Below, piece by piece: positions 26,504 through 35,426 of a stretch of DNA of 64,000 bases (position 1 is its first letter; every line of letters begins with the position of its first letter). The notes under the pieces were generated by a model. That model worked only from the letters and a program-made list of their open reading frames with translations, searched no databases and was not told where the DNA came from. The DNA comes from Paracoccus aestuariivivens (GTDB lineage Bacteria > Pseudomonadota > Alphaproteobacteria > Rhodobacterales > Rhodobacteraceae), in NCBI RefSeq assembly GCF_009711225.1, contig NZ_WMIE01000005.1:1-64000 (forward strand), read 5' to 3'. The position numbers and the translations under genes were made by a program.

Positions 26504-27432
26504 GGCAAGGGGATGAACTCGTGATCATCGCCGGGCGGCAGGGCGAACAACCCCTGCCCCCATTTCGCGGCGCGCCATTCTTCTTTGGCTTGCTCGATCC
26601 GTTCGCGGGACGAGGCCACGAAATTCCACCAGATATGGCGCGGCCCGTTCAGGGTCTCGCCCCCCAGCGCAAGTATCCGCGCACCCTGAGCGCCCGCCGC
26701 CACAGTGATCTTGTCCCCCGGACGGAACACCATCATCCGCCCCGAGGTGAATTCCTGTCCCGAGATCAGGACTGACCCTTGCGTCACGTAGATCCCGCGA
26801 TCCTCGTGATCGTCGGGCAACGGAAAGCGCGCACCGGCTTCAAGCACCACATCCAGATAGAACGTGTCCGAATACATCGTCGCAGGCGCGGTTTCGCCAT
26901 AGGCGTGGCCAAGGATCAAACGCGCACTGACCCCGCCATCGTCGAATTGCGGCAGGCTTTTCTTTTCGTGATGCTCGAAGACCGCATCCATATCCTCGTG
27001 GCTTTCGGGCAAGGCGATCCATGTCTGGATGCCGAACAGCGAATGCGGGCCTTTGCGGCCCTGTTCGCTGGTCCGCTCGGAATGGGTGACGCCTTTGCCC
27101 GCGACCATCCAGTTCACCGCTCCCGGCAGAATGACCTGATCCGTGCCGATGCTGTCGCGGTGGTGGAAGTCGCCCTGATAAAGGTAGGTCACGGTCCCCA
27201 GCCCGATATGCGGATGCGGACGGATATCAACTCCCTGTCCGGTCAGAAACTCGGCAGGTCCGGCCTGATCGAAAAAGATGAACGGGCCAACCATCTGCCG
27301 CTTCGGCGCAGGCAGCGCCCGCATGACTTCGAAGCTGCCCAGATCGCGGGCGCGCGGGATGATCAGGGTTTCGATACTGTCCAGCGACACCTCGTCCGGG
27401 CATCCGGGCTCAAGCGCAGGGTTCCAACTCAT
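26500..27432 (-). CDS. Pirin family protein
   Basis: A 310-residue bicupin. The N-terminal cupin has the metal-binding pattern RPHPHIGLGTVTYLYQGDFHHRDS and the later GVTHSERT segment; the family includes quercetin-2,3-dioxygenases and regulatory pirins. The start ATG 27432 has AAAGGAG upstream and matches the family N-terminus (SWNPALEP); a frame 10 codons longer is unlikely. It overlaps the convergent oxidoreductase by 4 bases. Substrate is not known. Confidence 0.88.
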   Translation of the reverse strand: MSWNPALEPGCPDEVSLDSIETLIIPRARDLGSFEVMRALPAPKRQMVGPFIFFDQAGPAEFLTGQGVDIRPHPHIGLGTVTYLYQGDFHHRDSIGTDQVILPGAVNWMVAGKGVTHSERTSEQGRKGPHSLFGIQTWIALPESHEDMDAVFEHHEKKSLPQFDDGGVSARLILGHAYGETAPATMYSDTFYLDVVLEAGARFPLPDDHEDRGIYVTQGSVLISGQEFTSGRMMVFRPGDKITVAAGAQGARILALGGETLNGPRHIWWNFVASSRERIEQAKEEWRAAKWGQGLFALPPGDDHEFIPLP

Positions 27433-27508
27433 GCTGTCTCCTTTGGCCTTTCGGCCTTTCAAGTCGCTCCAAAGATGCTAGAGGGGTTCGCGATTCTGGC
27501 AAACAGGA

Positions 27509-28246
27509 ATGAGGCCTAACGTGCAATCCGGTCCGGGCATCCACGTCCAAGACATGTCCCATAACATCGGACCGCGACGGATTCTGGACAGAATCAGCCT
27601 GCAACTGGACGCGCCACGCATCGGCGTCATCGGGCGGAACGGTTCGGGGAAAAGCACGTTGGCACGGCTATTGGCCGGTCTGATCGAACCAAGCCAAGGC
27701 CGCGTCCTGATCGAAGGCGTCGATGTCTGCAAGGATCGCCGCGCCGCCATCTCTACCGTCGGCATCCTGTTCCAGAATCCCGAACACCAGATCATCTTTC
27801 CGACCGTGCTCGAGGAAATCTGCTTCGGCCTGCGCCAACTTGGCCGCAACAAGGCCGACGCCCGCGACGCCGCGCTGGCCACCCTGACCGGCTTTGGAAA
27901 GGCGCATTGGCTGGATGCCTCGACCGAGACCCTGTCTCAGGGCCAAAAGCACCTTCTGTGCATGATGGCTGTCATGGCAATGCGCCCACGCTGGTTGATC
28001 CTAGACGAACCGTTTGCCGGTCTGGACATTCCGACGCGGATGCAACTGACCCGCCACCTTGAAAACTGCGGGGTAAATCTGGTCCATATCTCGCATGACC
28101 CGCGCGATCTGGCCGGCTACGCGCAGATTTGCTGGCTGGATCGCGGCCAGATCCGCGCCAAGGGTGACGCCGATGTGTTATCCGCATTCGAGACCGAGAT
28201 GATCCACGAGGGCGCGCGCGATGATCTCGCTGACCTCGCCGGTTAA
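27509..28246 (+). CDS. bioM: Biotin ECF transporter ATPase BioM
   Basis: A 245-residue ATP-binding subunit of an energy-coupling factor transporter. Walker A is GRNGSGKST (about residues 42-50), the Q-loop FQNPEHQIIFPTV is typical of the EcfA family, the signature is LSQGQK, Walker B is RWLILDEPFAGLD and the switch is HISHDP. It overlaps bioN by 26 bases and is followed by bioY, the bioMNY set known from Rhodobacter capsulatus. ATG 27509 is chosen; GTG 27521 is also possible. I saw no BioR-type box upstream. Confidence 0.93.
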   Translation: MRPNVQSGPGIHVQDMSHNIGPRRILDRISLQLDAPRIGVIGRNGSGKSTLARLLAGLIEPSQGRVLIEGVDVCKDRRAAISTVGILFQNPEHQIIFPTVLEEICFGLRQLGRNKADARDAALATLTGFGKAHWLDASTETLSQGQKHLLCMMAVMAMRPRWLILDEPFAGLDIPTRMQLTRHLENCGVNLVHISHDPRDLAGYAQICWLDRGQIRAKGDADVLSAFETEMIHEGARDDLADLAG

Positions 28247-28835
28247 GACCCGCGCCCATAACTGGCCTGCCGGTCTCAAATTACTGGGCCTTGCCGCGAC
28301 CACGACGCTGCTGTTCCTGATCCCCGGCATCCGGTTTCAGGCTGCGGCGCTGGTTTCGGTACTGGCCCTTTATACCATTCCCGGACGGCATTTCCTGCAT
28401 CACGGGTTGCGACAGTTGCGGGTGATCTGGCCCTTTGTCGCGCTGCTTCTGGTCTGGCACGCCATCGCCGGAAACTGGCCCGAGGGCATCCGCACCGCGC
28501 TTCGGATGACGTCCGCCGTGGCAATCGCGAATCTGGTGACCATGACCACCTCGCTTGGCGATATGACGGATCTGCTGCATCGATTGTTCCGCCCGCTGCG
28601 CCGCACCGGACTGCCATTCGGCATCATCGAGATCGCCATCCCGCTGGTCATCCGGTTCACTCCGGTGCTGATCGGCAAGGGGCGGCTATTGCTGGACGCG
28701 TGGCGTGCCCGCTCGCCTCGCAGGGCAAACTGGCATATCGTCCTGCCGATGGCGCTGCTGGCGCTGGATGATGCCGACCATCTGGCCGAGGCGCTTCGTG
28801 CGCGCGGTGGATTGAACCCGAGGGACGAGGACTGA
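28221..28835 (+). CDS. bioN: Biotin ECF transporter transmembrane protein BioN
   Basis: The 204-residue EcfT-type coupling protein has about four to five hydrophobic segments and two basic Ala-Arg motifs in its C-terminal cytoplasmic part, DAWRARS and ALRARGG, which connect the ATPase to the substrate-binding subunit. It overlaps the end of bioM and lies one base before bioY. Confidence 0.9.
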   Translation: MISLTSPVKTRAHNWPAGLKLLGLAATTTLLFLIPGIRFQAAALVSVLALYTIPGRHFLHHGLRQLRVIWPFVALLLVWHAIAGNWPEGIRTALRMTSAVAIANLVTMTTSLGDMTDLLHRLFRPLRRTGLPFGIIEIAIPLVIRFTPVLIGKGRLLLDAWRARSPRRANWHIVLPMALLALDDADHLAEALRARGGLNPRDED

Positions 28836-28836
28836 C

Positions 28837-29388
28837 ATGGAAAAGAACGTCGCGCAGATCGCGCTTTTCGCCGCATTGATCGCCGCGTTGGGCTTGGTGC
28901 CCCCGATCACATTGCCCTTCGGCATTCCGGTGACCGCGCAAAGCATGGGCGTCATGCTGACCGGCGCGATCCTTGGCGCGCGGCGCGGATTCCTGTCGGT
29001 CATGCTGTTTCTGCTGCTCGTTGCCATCGGTCTGCCGTTGCTTTCGGGTGGCCGTGGCGGGCTGGCCGCCTTTACCGCCCCGACATCGGGATTCCTGATC
29101 GCGTTTCCGGTCGCGGCCTATGTCACGGGGCTTTTCGTCGAACACATCGCCTTGCGCCCCATCGCATTGCGCGCGGCTTTGGGCGCGGTTCTTGGCGGTA
29201 TCGTCGTGATGTATGCCTTCGGGATCATCGGCATGTCGATCGGACTAGGCAAGTCCATTCCGGAATGCCTGTTGCTGGTCACCGCATTCCTGCCCGGAGA
29301 TCTGCTGAAGGCTGGCGTGACCGGCATGCTGGTTTCCGCGATTGCCAAGGCGCGACCGCAATCGGTCGCTTGGTCGCTAAACGTCTAG
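28837..29388 (+). CDS. bioY: Biotin transporter substrate-binding subunit BioY
   Basis: A 183-residue membrane protein with six predicted helices. The family segment PFGIPVTAQSMGVMLTGAILGARRG and the later GGRGGLAAFTAPTSGFLIAFP are the biotin-binding BioY signatures. It binds biotin in the membrane and is energised by BioMN. It is the last gene of the operon; a terminator-like hairpin follows. Confidence 0.95.
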   Translation: MEKNVAQIALFAALIAALGLVPPITLPFGIPVTAQSMGVMLTGAILGARRGFLSVMLFLLLVAIGLPLLSGGRGGLAAFTAPTSGFLIAFPVAAYVTGLFVEHIALRPIALRAALGAVLGGIVVMYAFGIIGMSIGLGKSIPECLLLVTAFLPGDLLKAGVTGMLVSAIAKARPQSVAWSLNV

Positions 29389-29395
29389 AAAACGC

Positions 29396-29421
29396 TCTGG
29401 ACCGCCGACGGACGGTCCAGA
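29396..29421. terminator. Convergent terminator between bioY and kynU
   Basis: TCTGGACCG (29396-29404) pairs perfectly with CGGTCCAGA (29413-29421) across an 8-base loop. It lies 8 bases after bioY and 14 bases from the end of the convergent kynU. Flanking A- and T-rich bases are few, so termination strength is uncertain. Confidence 0.55.
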
Positions 29422-29434
29422 ACCTTCCTGCCGC

Positions 29435-30682
29435 TCAGGTCACAGCGGCCCGCACACCGTAGCGCGGATCGCGCCATGTTTCCTTCACCAGAACGTCGCG
29501 GATCACCTCTGCCGCCTGTGCGACATCGGCAAAGCTGATATAGAGCGGCGTGAAACCGAAACGCAGCACATCCGGCGCGCGGAAATCTCCGATCACGCCG
29601 CGCGCAATCAATGCCTGCATGACCTCATAGGCATGGGGATGGGAAAAGGCGACCTGACTGCCGCGCAGCGCATGGTCGCGCGGCGTTTGCAGCGTCAGAC
29701 CTAGGCCCGCGCATTGGCCCTCGACCAACTGAATGAACAGATCAGTCAGCGCCAGACTTTTCCCCCGTAGCGCCTGCAAGTCGACCTCGTCCCAGATCGT
29801 CAGCGCCCCCTTCATCGCCCGCAGCGACAGGATCGGTTGCGTGCCGCATTGGAAACGCCGGATGCCCGGATCACCGGCAAAGCCCGTCTCGAATGCGAAA
29901 GGACGGGCATGGCCCCACCAACCGCTCAGCGGCTGATCGACATGCCCCAAATGCCGCTCGGCGACATAGACAAACGCCGGAGAGCCTGGTCCACCGTTCA
30001 GATATTTATAGGTACAGCCGACCGCGAAATCGGCCTGTGCCGCGTCCAGTTCGACCGGCAATGCGCCTGCAGAGTGACACAAATCCCAGACGACCAACGC
30101 GCCTGCGGCATGGATCTTGCGGGTCAGCGCCGCCATATCGCGCAACTCGCCCGTGCGATAATTCACGTGATTGACCAGAACCACGGCAACCTGATCGTCG
30201 ATCAGATCCTCTAGCCGCGCGCCGTCACGCCCCTCCAACCGCATGGACATATGCGGCAGGGTCGAGATCACACCCTCGGCCATATACAGATCGGTCGGAA
30301 AACTGCCCGCCTCGGCGACGATGACATTGCGCCCCTGACGCAAACCGATAGCCGCGTGTAACGCCTTGTAGATATTGATCGAAGTCGTATCCGAGACGAC
30401 CACCTGCCCCGCCGCGGCACCAATCAACCGACCGATACGATCACCAAGTTCGAGCGGCAGATCGAACCAGCCAGCTATGTTCCAACTGCGAATCAGATCG
30501 CGGGACCATTCGGTATGTGTCGCATCCTGAAGTTCGGCCAAAGCGTCCTTACTGGCCACACCCAGCGAATTGCCGTCCAGATAGACTTCGCCCTCGTTCA
30601 GCAGGAAACGGTCGCGCAGGTCCCCCAACGGGTCCTGCGCATCCATGCGAGCGATTTCATGGCGGGTCGGCAAAGCACTCAT
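29435..30682 (-). CDS. kynU: Kynureninase
   Basis: PLP enzyme cleaving kynurenine to anthranilate and alanine in tryptophan breakdown. The 415-residue protein has VSDTTSINIYKALHAA near residue 97, the cofactor Asp region WDLCHSAGALPVEL and the Schiff-base lysine in TYKYLNGGPGSP (Lys 226). Other kynurenine-pathway genes (tryptophan dioxygenase, kynurenine formamidase) are not in the window. It follows the carbonic anhydrase gene on the same strand after 69 bases. Confidence 0.94.
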   Translation of the reverse strand: MSALPTRHEIARMDAQDPLGDLRDRFLLNEGEVYLDGNSLGVASKDALAELQDATHTEWSRDLIRSWNIAGWFDLPLELGDRIGRLIGAAAGQVVVSDTTSINIYKALHAAIGLRQGRNVIVAEAGSFPTDLYMAEGVISTLPHMSMRLEGRDGARLEDLIDDQVAVVLVNHVNYRTGELRDMAALTRKIHAAGALVVWDLCHSAGALPVELDAAQADFAVGCTYKYLNGGPGSPAFVYVAERHLGHVDQPLSGWWGHARPFAFETGFAGDPGIRRFQCGTQPILSLRAMKGALTIWDEVDLQALRGKSLALTDLFIQLVEGQCAGLGLTLQTPRDHALRGSQVAFSHPHAYEVMQALIARGVIGDFRAPDVLRFGFTPLYISFADVAQAAEVIRDVLVKETWRDPRYGVRAAVT

Positions 30683-30751
30683 GGACGGTCCTCACGGCTG
30701 ATGCGCGAGTTCCATACCAGCCCGATCGCGCAGTTGCGACAGGGATCGCGA

Positions 30752-31402
30752 TCAACCGACCAACGAGAACGTATCTGTCCCCGGATCGTAAGCCTGCAAC
30801 GTGCCCTCGGCGATGTCGTGCAGGACACCATGCAGCGACAGATTGCCCGCCTCGACATTCTCGCGGACGAAGGGGAAGGTCATCAGATTCTCTAGCGAGA
30901 TCAGAACCGCCTGACGTTCGAGTTCGGCCACCTGCCGGTCTTCGGGCAGGCCGCTGATCCGCTCGTAACCCGGACGCAGGATATCCATCCAGCGACCGAC
31001 GAAACTGGTCTTTTCCTCGAGTTCGGGCGCATGGCCCGAGCACATGGCATGGCAGCCCGCCACCCCGCCGCAGCTGGTATGCCCGACGACGACCAGATGC
31101 GCGACTTTCAACGCATTGACCGCATATTCCACCGCAGCCGAGGTGCCGTGCTGCTCGCCATCGGGCAGATAGGGCGGCACCAGATTGGCAATGTTGCGGT
31201 GAATGAAGAACTCACCCGTATCGGCGCCAAAGATCGACGTGACATGCACCCGCGAGTCACAGCAGGCGATAACCATGGCGCGGGGGTGCTGCCCGCCTTC
31301 GGCCAATCTCCTGTACCAGCTACGGTTCTCGGTGAACGACGTGGCGCGCCAGCCCTGATAACGCTGGACAAGATATTGGGGCAGCGGTCGTGCCTGTTTC
31401 AT
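30752..31402 (-). CDS. Beta-class carbonic anhydrase
   Basis: A 216-residue zinc enzyme interconverting carbon dioxide and bicarbonate. The metal site is complete: Cys 47, Asp 49 and Arg 51 in ACCDSRVHV, then His 108 and Cys 111 in VVGHTSCGG. Length and the N-terminal QRYQGWR segment fit the CynT/Can group. It sits upstream of kynU and may be co-transcribed with it. Confidence 0.95.
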   Translation of the reverse strand: MKQARPLPQYLVQRYQGWRATSFTENRSWYRRLAEGGQHPRAMVIACCDSRVHVTSIFGADTGEFFIHRNIANLVPPYLPDGEQHGTSAAVEYAVNALKVAHLVVVGHTSCGGVAGCHAMCSGHAPELEEKTSFVGRWMDILRPGYERISGLPEDRQVAELERQAVLISLENLMTFPFVRENVEAGNLSLHGVLHDIAEGTLQAYDPGTDTFSLVG

Positions 31403-31542
31403 GACATCCTCATCTACCGTTCAGCCGTTTGATACAGTCGGAATCACTAAAGTTCGAGAGGTTTAGTGCGATGCGCTCAACCATTTCTTGATAGATTGAT
31501 GTCAGTTTCCGCATCAGTGACGAACCCGTAACTGGTGATTTG

Positions 31543-31920
31543 ATGGTAAATGTGGCGAAGCTGGCGGTCGACGAATGTGTGACCATAGACCGGCGCAGGC
31601 TTGAGGGGCTCGTCTCTGAGCTAGGCGAGGCGACGGCAGCCGAGGTCATCGGCGCGGCGCTTGAACAGATGGCGCTTGCGCTAAGTCGGACGCTCGGCGC
31701 GGTAATGCGCGGCGATCTGGCGGCGGTCGCCCGCGATGCCGACCGGCTGTCGCGTCTCGCCTGGCAATTGGGGTTGGTGTCATTGGCCACGGTCGCCATC
31801 GACGTCGGCCGATGCGCCGAATTCCGCGATACAAGCGCACTTGGCGCGACCTCGGCGCGGCTCAGGCGGATCGGCAACCAGTCGCTGACGCGGATCTGGG
31901 ACAATCCGTCCAAAGGCTAG
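31543..31920 (+). CDS. Small helical protein of unknown function, possibly a degenerate Hpt-like domain
   Basis: The 125-residue protein starts at ATG 31543 (a TTG one codon earlier is possible). It is predicted all-helical with a LEQMALALSRTLGAVMRGDL helix and a long helix ADRLSRLAWQLGLVSLATVAIDVGRCAE that resembles the layout of histidine phosphotransfer domains, but the phospho-accepting His is absent. It lies 72 bases before the aminopeptidase gene on the same strand. I do not recognise a characterised family; the Hpt resemblance is a fold guess. Confidence 0.65.
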   Translation: MVNVAKLAVDECVTIDRRRLEGLVSELGEATAAEVIGAALEQMALALSRTLGAVMRGDLAAVARDADRLSRLAWQLGLVSLATVAIDVGRCAEFRDTSALGATSARLRRIGNQSLTRIWDNPSKG

Positions 31921-31992
31921 GATCTGCTGGAGGGCTTGCGGACAAATCCTTGCGCGCTACCTTGCCTGCACCGACAAGAAAGGCCCCGCGAC

Positions 31993-33402
31993 ATGTCCAT
32001 GCTTCCCGAATTCGCCGCATCCTCTGCCAGCAGCCTACCGCTGTGGTTAGTCCGTTCCGGCGAGACCGGACCGGATCTACCCGAGGCAATCAGCCCAGCC
32101 GCCAAGGTTTGGGCGACGGCACAGGGTTTTGCGGGCAAATCGGGGCAACTTTGCCTGCTGCCCACGCCAAACGGTGAATTCGCCGGTGCGCTTTACGGCA
32201 TCGGACCGAAACCCGGCGCATCCGACCGTCCGGCCCGCGAACGCTACAAATTGGCGAAGGCCGCCGAAACCTTGCCGCAAGGCGACTGGCATATCGCCAA
32301 TGCACCCGATGGTTTCGATCTCTTCCAAGGGGCGCTTGGCTGGCTTTTCGCCCAATACCGCTTCACCCGCTACAAGAAGTCCGAAGCACCTGCTACGCAA
32401 TTGGTATGCCCTGCGAATGTCGATGCCGACAAACTTCTGGCGCTCGCAGCCGGCGAATATCTGGCCCGCGACCTGATCAACACTCCTGCCTCGGATATGG
32501 GACCGGACGAGTTGGAGCAGGCCGCCCGCGATCTGGCCTCGCGCCACGGAGCGGAAATCACCGTCATCACGGGTCAGGACCTGATCGCGCAGAATTTCCC
32601 GATGATCCATGCCGTCGGACGGGCGGGTGCACAGGCTCCGCGCCTGATCGATATCCGCTTTCCGGGCAAGGGTCCGCTTCTGACCCTTGTTGGCAAGGGC
32701 GTTTGCTTTGACACCGGCGGGCTGGATATCAAGCCGCCCTCGTCAATGGGGCTGATGAAGAAAGACATGGGCGGCGCTGCGAATGTGCTGGGTCTGGCCG
32801 AGACGCTGTGCCGTCTAGGCCAGACCTCTGACATGCGGCTGCGCGTCCTGATTCCGGCCGTCGAGAATGCAATTGCGGGAAATGCCTTCCGTCCTGGCGA
32901 TGTGTTGACCAGTCGCAAGGGCCTGACGGTCGAGATCAACAACACCGATGCCGAGGGTCGCCTTGTCCTAGCCGATGCACTGGCGCTTGCGGATGAGGAA
33001 TCGCCCGCGCTGCTGATCTCGATGGCGACCCTGACCGGAGCCGCGCGGGTCGCGCTCGGGCCGGATCTGCCCCCCTTCTTCTGCGACGACGATGGGCTTG
33101 CAGCGGCGATCCATGCTGCGGGCCGCGATCATGCCGATCCGGTCTGGCGGCTACCATTCTGGGAACCCTATGAAACCATGATCGAGCCGGGCATCGCCGA
33201 TCTGGACAACGCCCCGAGCGGCGGGTTTGCAGGAGCGATCACCGCCGCGTTGTTTCTGCGCCGCTTCACCGAAACGGCCCGTCATTACGTCCATTTCGAT
33301 ATCTATGGCTGGCAACCTTCGGCTGCTCCGGGTCGAACCAAGGGCGGAACGGGCCAAGGCATGCGAGCCATACTGAACGCGTTGCCGGAGATCCTGAAAT
33401 GA
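31993..33402 (+). CDS. M17 leucyl aminopeptidase family protein
   Basis: A 469-residue cytosolic metallo-aminopeptidase. The catalytic region has GKGVCFDTGGLDIKP with the metal-binding Lys/Asp set, MGLMKKDMGGAA and the family signature NTDAEGRLVLADAL. The N-terminal domain is shorter and less conserved than in PepA. The start ATG 31993 is chosen over a TTG 19 codons earlier. It overlaps the NlpC/P60 gene by 4 bases, so the two are coupled. Confidence 0.92.
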   Translation: MSMLPEFAASSASSLPLWLVRSGETGPDLPEAISPAAKVWATAQGFAGKSGQLCLLPTPNGEFAGALYGIGPKPGASDRPARERYKLAKAAETLPQGDWHIANAPDGFDLFQGALGWLFAQYRFTRYKKSEAPATQLVCPANVDADKLLALAAGEYLARDLINTPASDMGPDELEQAARDLASRHGAEITVITGQDLIAQNFPMIHAVGRAGAQAPRLIDIRFPGKGPLLTLVGKGVCFDTGGLDIKPPSSMGLMKKDMGGAANVLGLAETLCRLGQTSDMRLRVLIPAVENAIAGNAFRPGDVLTSRKGLTVEINNTDAEGRLVLADALALADEESPALLISMATLTGAARVALGPDLPPFFCDDDGLAAAIHAAGRDHADPVWRLPFWEPYETMIEPGIADLDNAPSGGFAGAITAALFLRRFTETARHYVHFDIYGWQPSAAPGRTKGGTGQGMRAILNALPEILK

Positions 33403-34256
33403 TCGAAATCCGCCCGACCGACCGCCGCCTTACGCCCGCGACCGAACGCGTCGCACTGGAAAGCCTGCGCGGCATCTTGGACCGCCCCGCCTATGTCGAG
33501 GGCAGCCCTGCGCGGCTTTCGGTGCCTGTGGCCGATCTTTGCCGCGCACCGGGTGGTGCCCGTGATCGGCAAGTCAATTTCGGCGCAGACCTGCTGGTGA
33601 TTGAGCGGCAGGATGGATGGGCCGTTGTTCAAGCCCAAGCCGACGGGTATTGCGGCTGGCTGCGCGACACCGATTTGGACGGCAGCGATGCCCCGATCAC
33701 CCACCGCGTCAGCGCCCCTGCGACGCATCTTTACCCCGCACCCAACATGAAACTGCGCGAGACGGATTCGCTGTCGATCGGCGCGCGCCTTTCGGTCGTT
33801 GCCATCGAAAGCGGCTTTGCCCGACTGGCACAGGGTGGCTGGGTACCCGCGCAACACATCGCGGAATCTCCGGCCACCGATCCGGCCACCGTCGCCGAGT
33901 CGCTGATCGGCACGCCCTATCTTTGGGGTGGCAATAGCAGGTGGGGGATCGATTGCTCGGGACTGGCGCAAACCGCGCTGACCGCATGTGCCGCGACTTG
34001 TCCGGGCGATAGCGACATGCAGGAAAAGGCGTTTCCGTTGGTCGAGGGCTCGATCCAGCGCAACGACCTGCTGTTCTGGCCCGGCCATGTCGCCATCGCG
34101 CTGGATGACCAGCGGATGATACATGCCACTGCTTACAGCATGAATGTCGTGATCGAGCCAATTGCCTCGGCAATCGCGCGTATAGATGTGGCAGGCCAAG
34201 GCCCGTTCCTTGGCGCCCGCCGCCCCTCGCTTGCCGCCCGATCGGCGTTTCCCTAA
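33399..34256 (+). CDS. NlpC/P60 family peptidase with SH3-like domains
   Basis: A 285-residue predicted peptidoglycan endopeptidase or peptide hydrolase (family C40). Two SH3-like stretches occupy about residues 38-95 and 100-155. The catalytic domain shows Cys 186 in RWGIDCSGLA, His 230 in FWPGHVAIAL and a third polar site in the MIHATAYS segment. No signal peptide is visible, unlike many exported relatives. The 4-base overlap with the aminopeptidase suggests both act on peptides or muropeptides in the cytosol. Confidence 0.9.
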   Translation: MIEIRPTDRRLTPATERVALESLRGILDRPAYVEGSPARLSVPVADLCRAPGGARDRQVNFGADLLVIERQDGWAVVQAQADGYCGWLRDTDLDGSDAPITHRVSAPATHLYPAPNMKLRETDSLSIGARLSVVAIESGFARLAQGGWVPAQHIAESPATDPATVAESLIGTPYLWGGNSRWGIDCSGLAQTALTACAATCPGDSDMQEKAFPLVEGSIQRNDLLFWPGHVAIALDDQRMIHATAYSMNVVIEPIASAIARIDVAGQGPFLGARRPSLAARSAFP

Positions 34257-34280
34257 CCCGGTCCACATAGAAAAGGGGTA

Positions 34281-35339
34281 ATGATGGTGCATCTGTGGGT
34301 CAGGGCCGAAAGCCGCCCGAACGAATGTCGGGTCGGCGTCACCCCTGACGGCGTCCGTGAACTTCTGGCGCAGGGTTTCCGTATCACGGTCGAGGAAAGC
34401 CCGCACCGGATCCTGCCCATCGGGGACTATCACGACGCTGGGGCAGCGATTGTTTCTCGGGATACGTGGCCTGACGCGCCAGCCGAGGCGATCATTTTCG
34501 GGATCAAGGAACTGCCGGAAGATGGACCGCCCCTGCAACATCGCCACATCATGTTCGGACATGCCTACAAAGACCAACCCGCAGGCATCGCGCTGCTGCA
34601 CCGTTTCAAGGCCGGAGGTGGCAGGCTTTACGACCTTGAATACCTGACAGAAGCAAGCGGCAGGCGTCTTGCCGCCTTTGGCTATTGGGCCGGTTTCGCG
34701 GGGGCCGCCGTTTCGCTCAAGGCTTGGGCGGCGCAAAAACGCGGCGCTGAGTGCGGGCCGGTTCATGCCCACCCCTCGCAGAACGTGATGATCGACGAGC
34801 TGCGTGCCGATCTGGACTCAACGGGCCAAAGCCGTCCGCGCGCCATCGTGATCGGCGCGCTTGGGCGGGTCGGCAGCGGTGCCTCGGATCTTCTGACCCG
34901 TCTCGGAGTTTCCGTGACGAAATGGGACATGGCCGAAACCGCGCATGGCGGCCCCTTTCCCGAGATCCTGATGCATGATCTTTTCATCAACTGCATTCTT
35001 GCCCAGCCGGGCGCGCCGGTCTTTGTCGCGCCGGAAGCGGTCGGACCAGCGCGGCTACTATCCGTCATCGGCGACGTGGCCTGCGATCCCACAAGCGTGT
35101 TCAATCCGGTAAAGGTCTATGACCGCGTGACGGATTGGACGCATCCAACGCTGCGCGTGGCCGAGCATCCGCCTCTGGACGTGATGGCGATCGACAACCT
35201 GCCCTCGCTTTTACCGCTGGAAAGCTCGATCGACTTCGCGGCGCAGATCCTGCCCGTCCTGAAAAACCTGGACCGTATCGACGAAGATGCGTGGGGTCGC
35301 GCATCGCGGCTTTACGACCAGCATATCGCACCGCTTTGA
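34281..35339 (+). CDS. Saccharopine dehydrogenase (L-lysine-forming)-like protein
   Basis: The 352-residue protein has the alanine dehydrogenase/PNT-type fold used by NAD-dependent lysine-forming saccharopine dehydrogenase. The N-terminal domain shows RAESRPNECRVGVTPDGVREL and the conserved FGIKELP, and FGHAYKDQ fits the substrate-binding His-Lys region. The nucleotide-binding domain contains VIGALGRVGSGASDLL. The C-terminal MAIDNLPSLLPLESS is a family signature. A role in lysine metabolism is inferred; no other lysine genes are adjacent. It is followed by a strong hairpin. Confidence 0.85.
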   Translation: MMVHLWVRAESRPNECRVGVTPDGVRELLAQGFRITVEESPHRILPIGDYHDAGAAIVSRDTWPDAPAEAIIFGIKELPEDGPPLQHRHIMFGHAYKDQPAGIALLHRFKAGGGRLYDLEYLTEASGRRLAAFGYWAGFAGAAVSLKAWAAQKRGAECGPVHAHPSQNVMIDELRADLDSTGQSRPRAIVIGALGRVGSGASDLLTRLGVSVTKWDMAETAHGGPFPEILMHDLFINCILAQPGAPVFVAPEAVGPARLLSVIGDVACDPTSVFNPVKVYDRVTDWTHPTLRVAEHPPLDVMAIDNLPSLLPLESSIDFAAQILPVLKNLDRIDEDAWGRASRLYDQHIAPL

Positions 35340-35360
35340 GAGATCCTGCTGACGGAAATG

Positions 35361-35406
35361 TCAGGGAACAAGGGGCAAGCGATCCGGGTTGCCCCTTGTT
35401 CCCTGA
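35361..35406. terminator. Perfect 18-base-pair hairpin
   Basis: TCAGGGAACAAGGGGCAA (35361-35378) is exactly complementary to 35389-35406 around a 10-base loop. It lies 21 bases after the saccharopine-dehydrogenase-like gene and 20 bases before the sugar dehydrogenase start. No T-run follows, so it may be a bidirectional or Rho-assisted terminator, or a processing stem. Confidence 0.7.
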
Positions 35407-35426
35407 TCCAAAGACGGAGCGCGACC

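Noticed and set aside
27433..27508. BioR operator before bioM
   Set aside because: No TTATCTATAA-like palindrome is present; only direct GGCCTTT repeats are seen.
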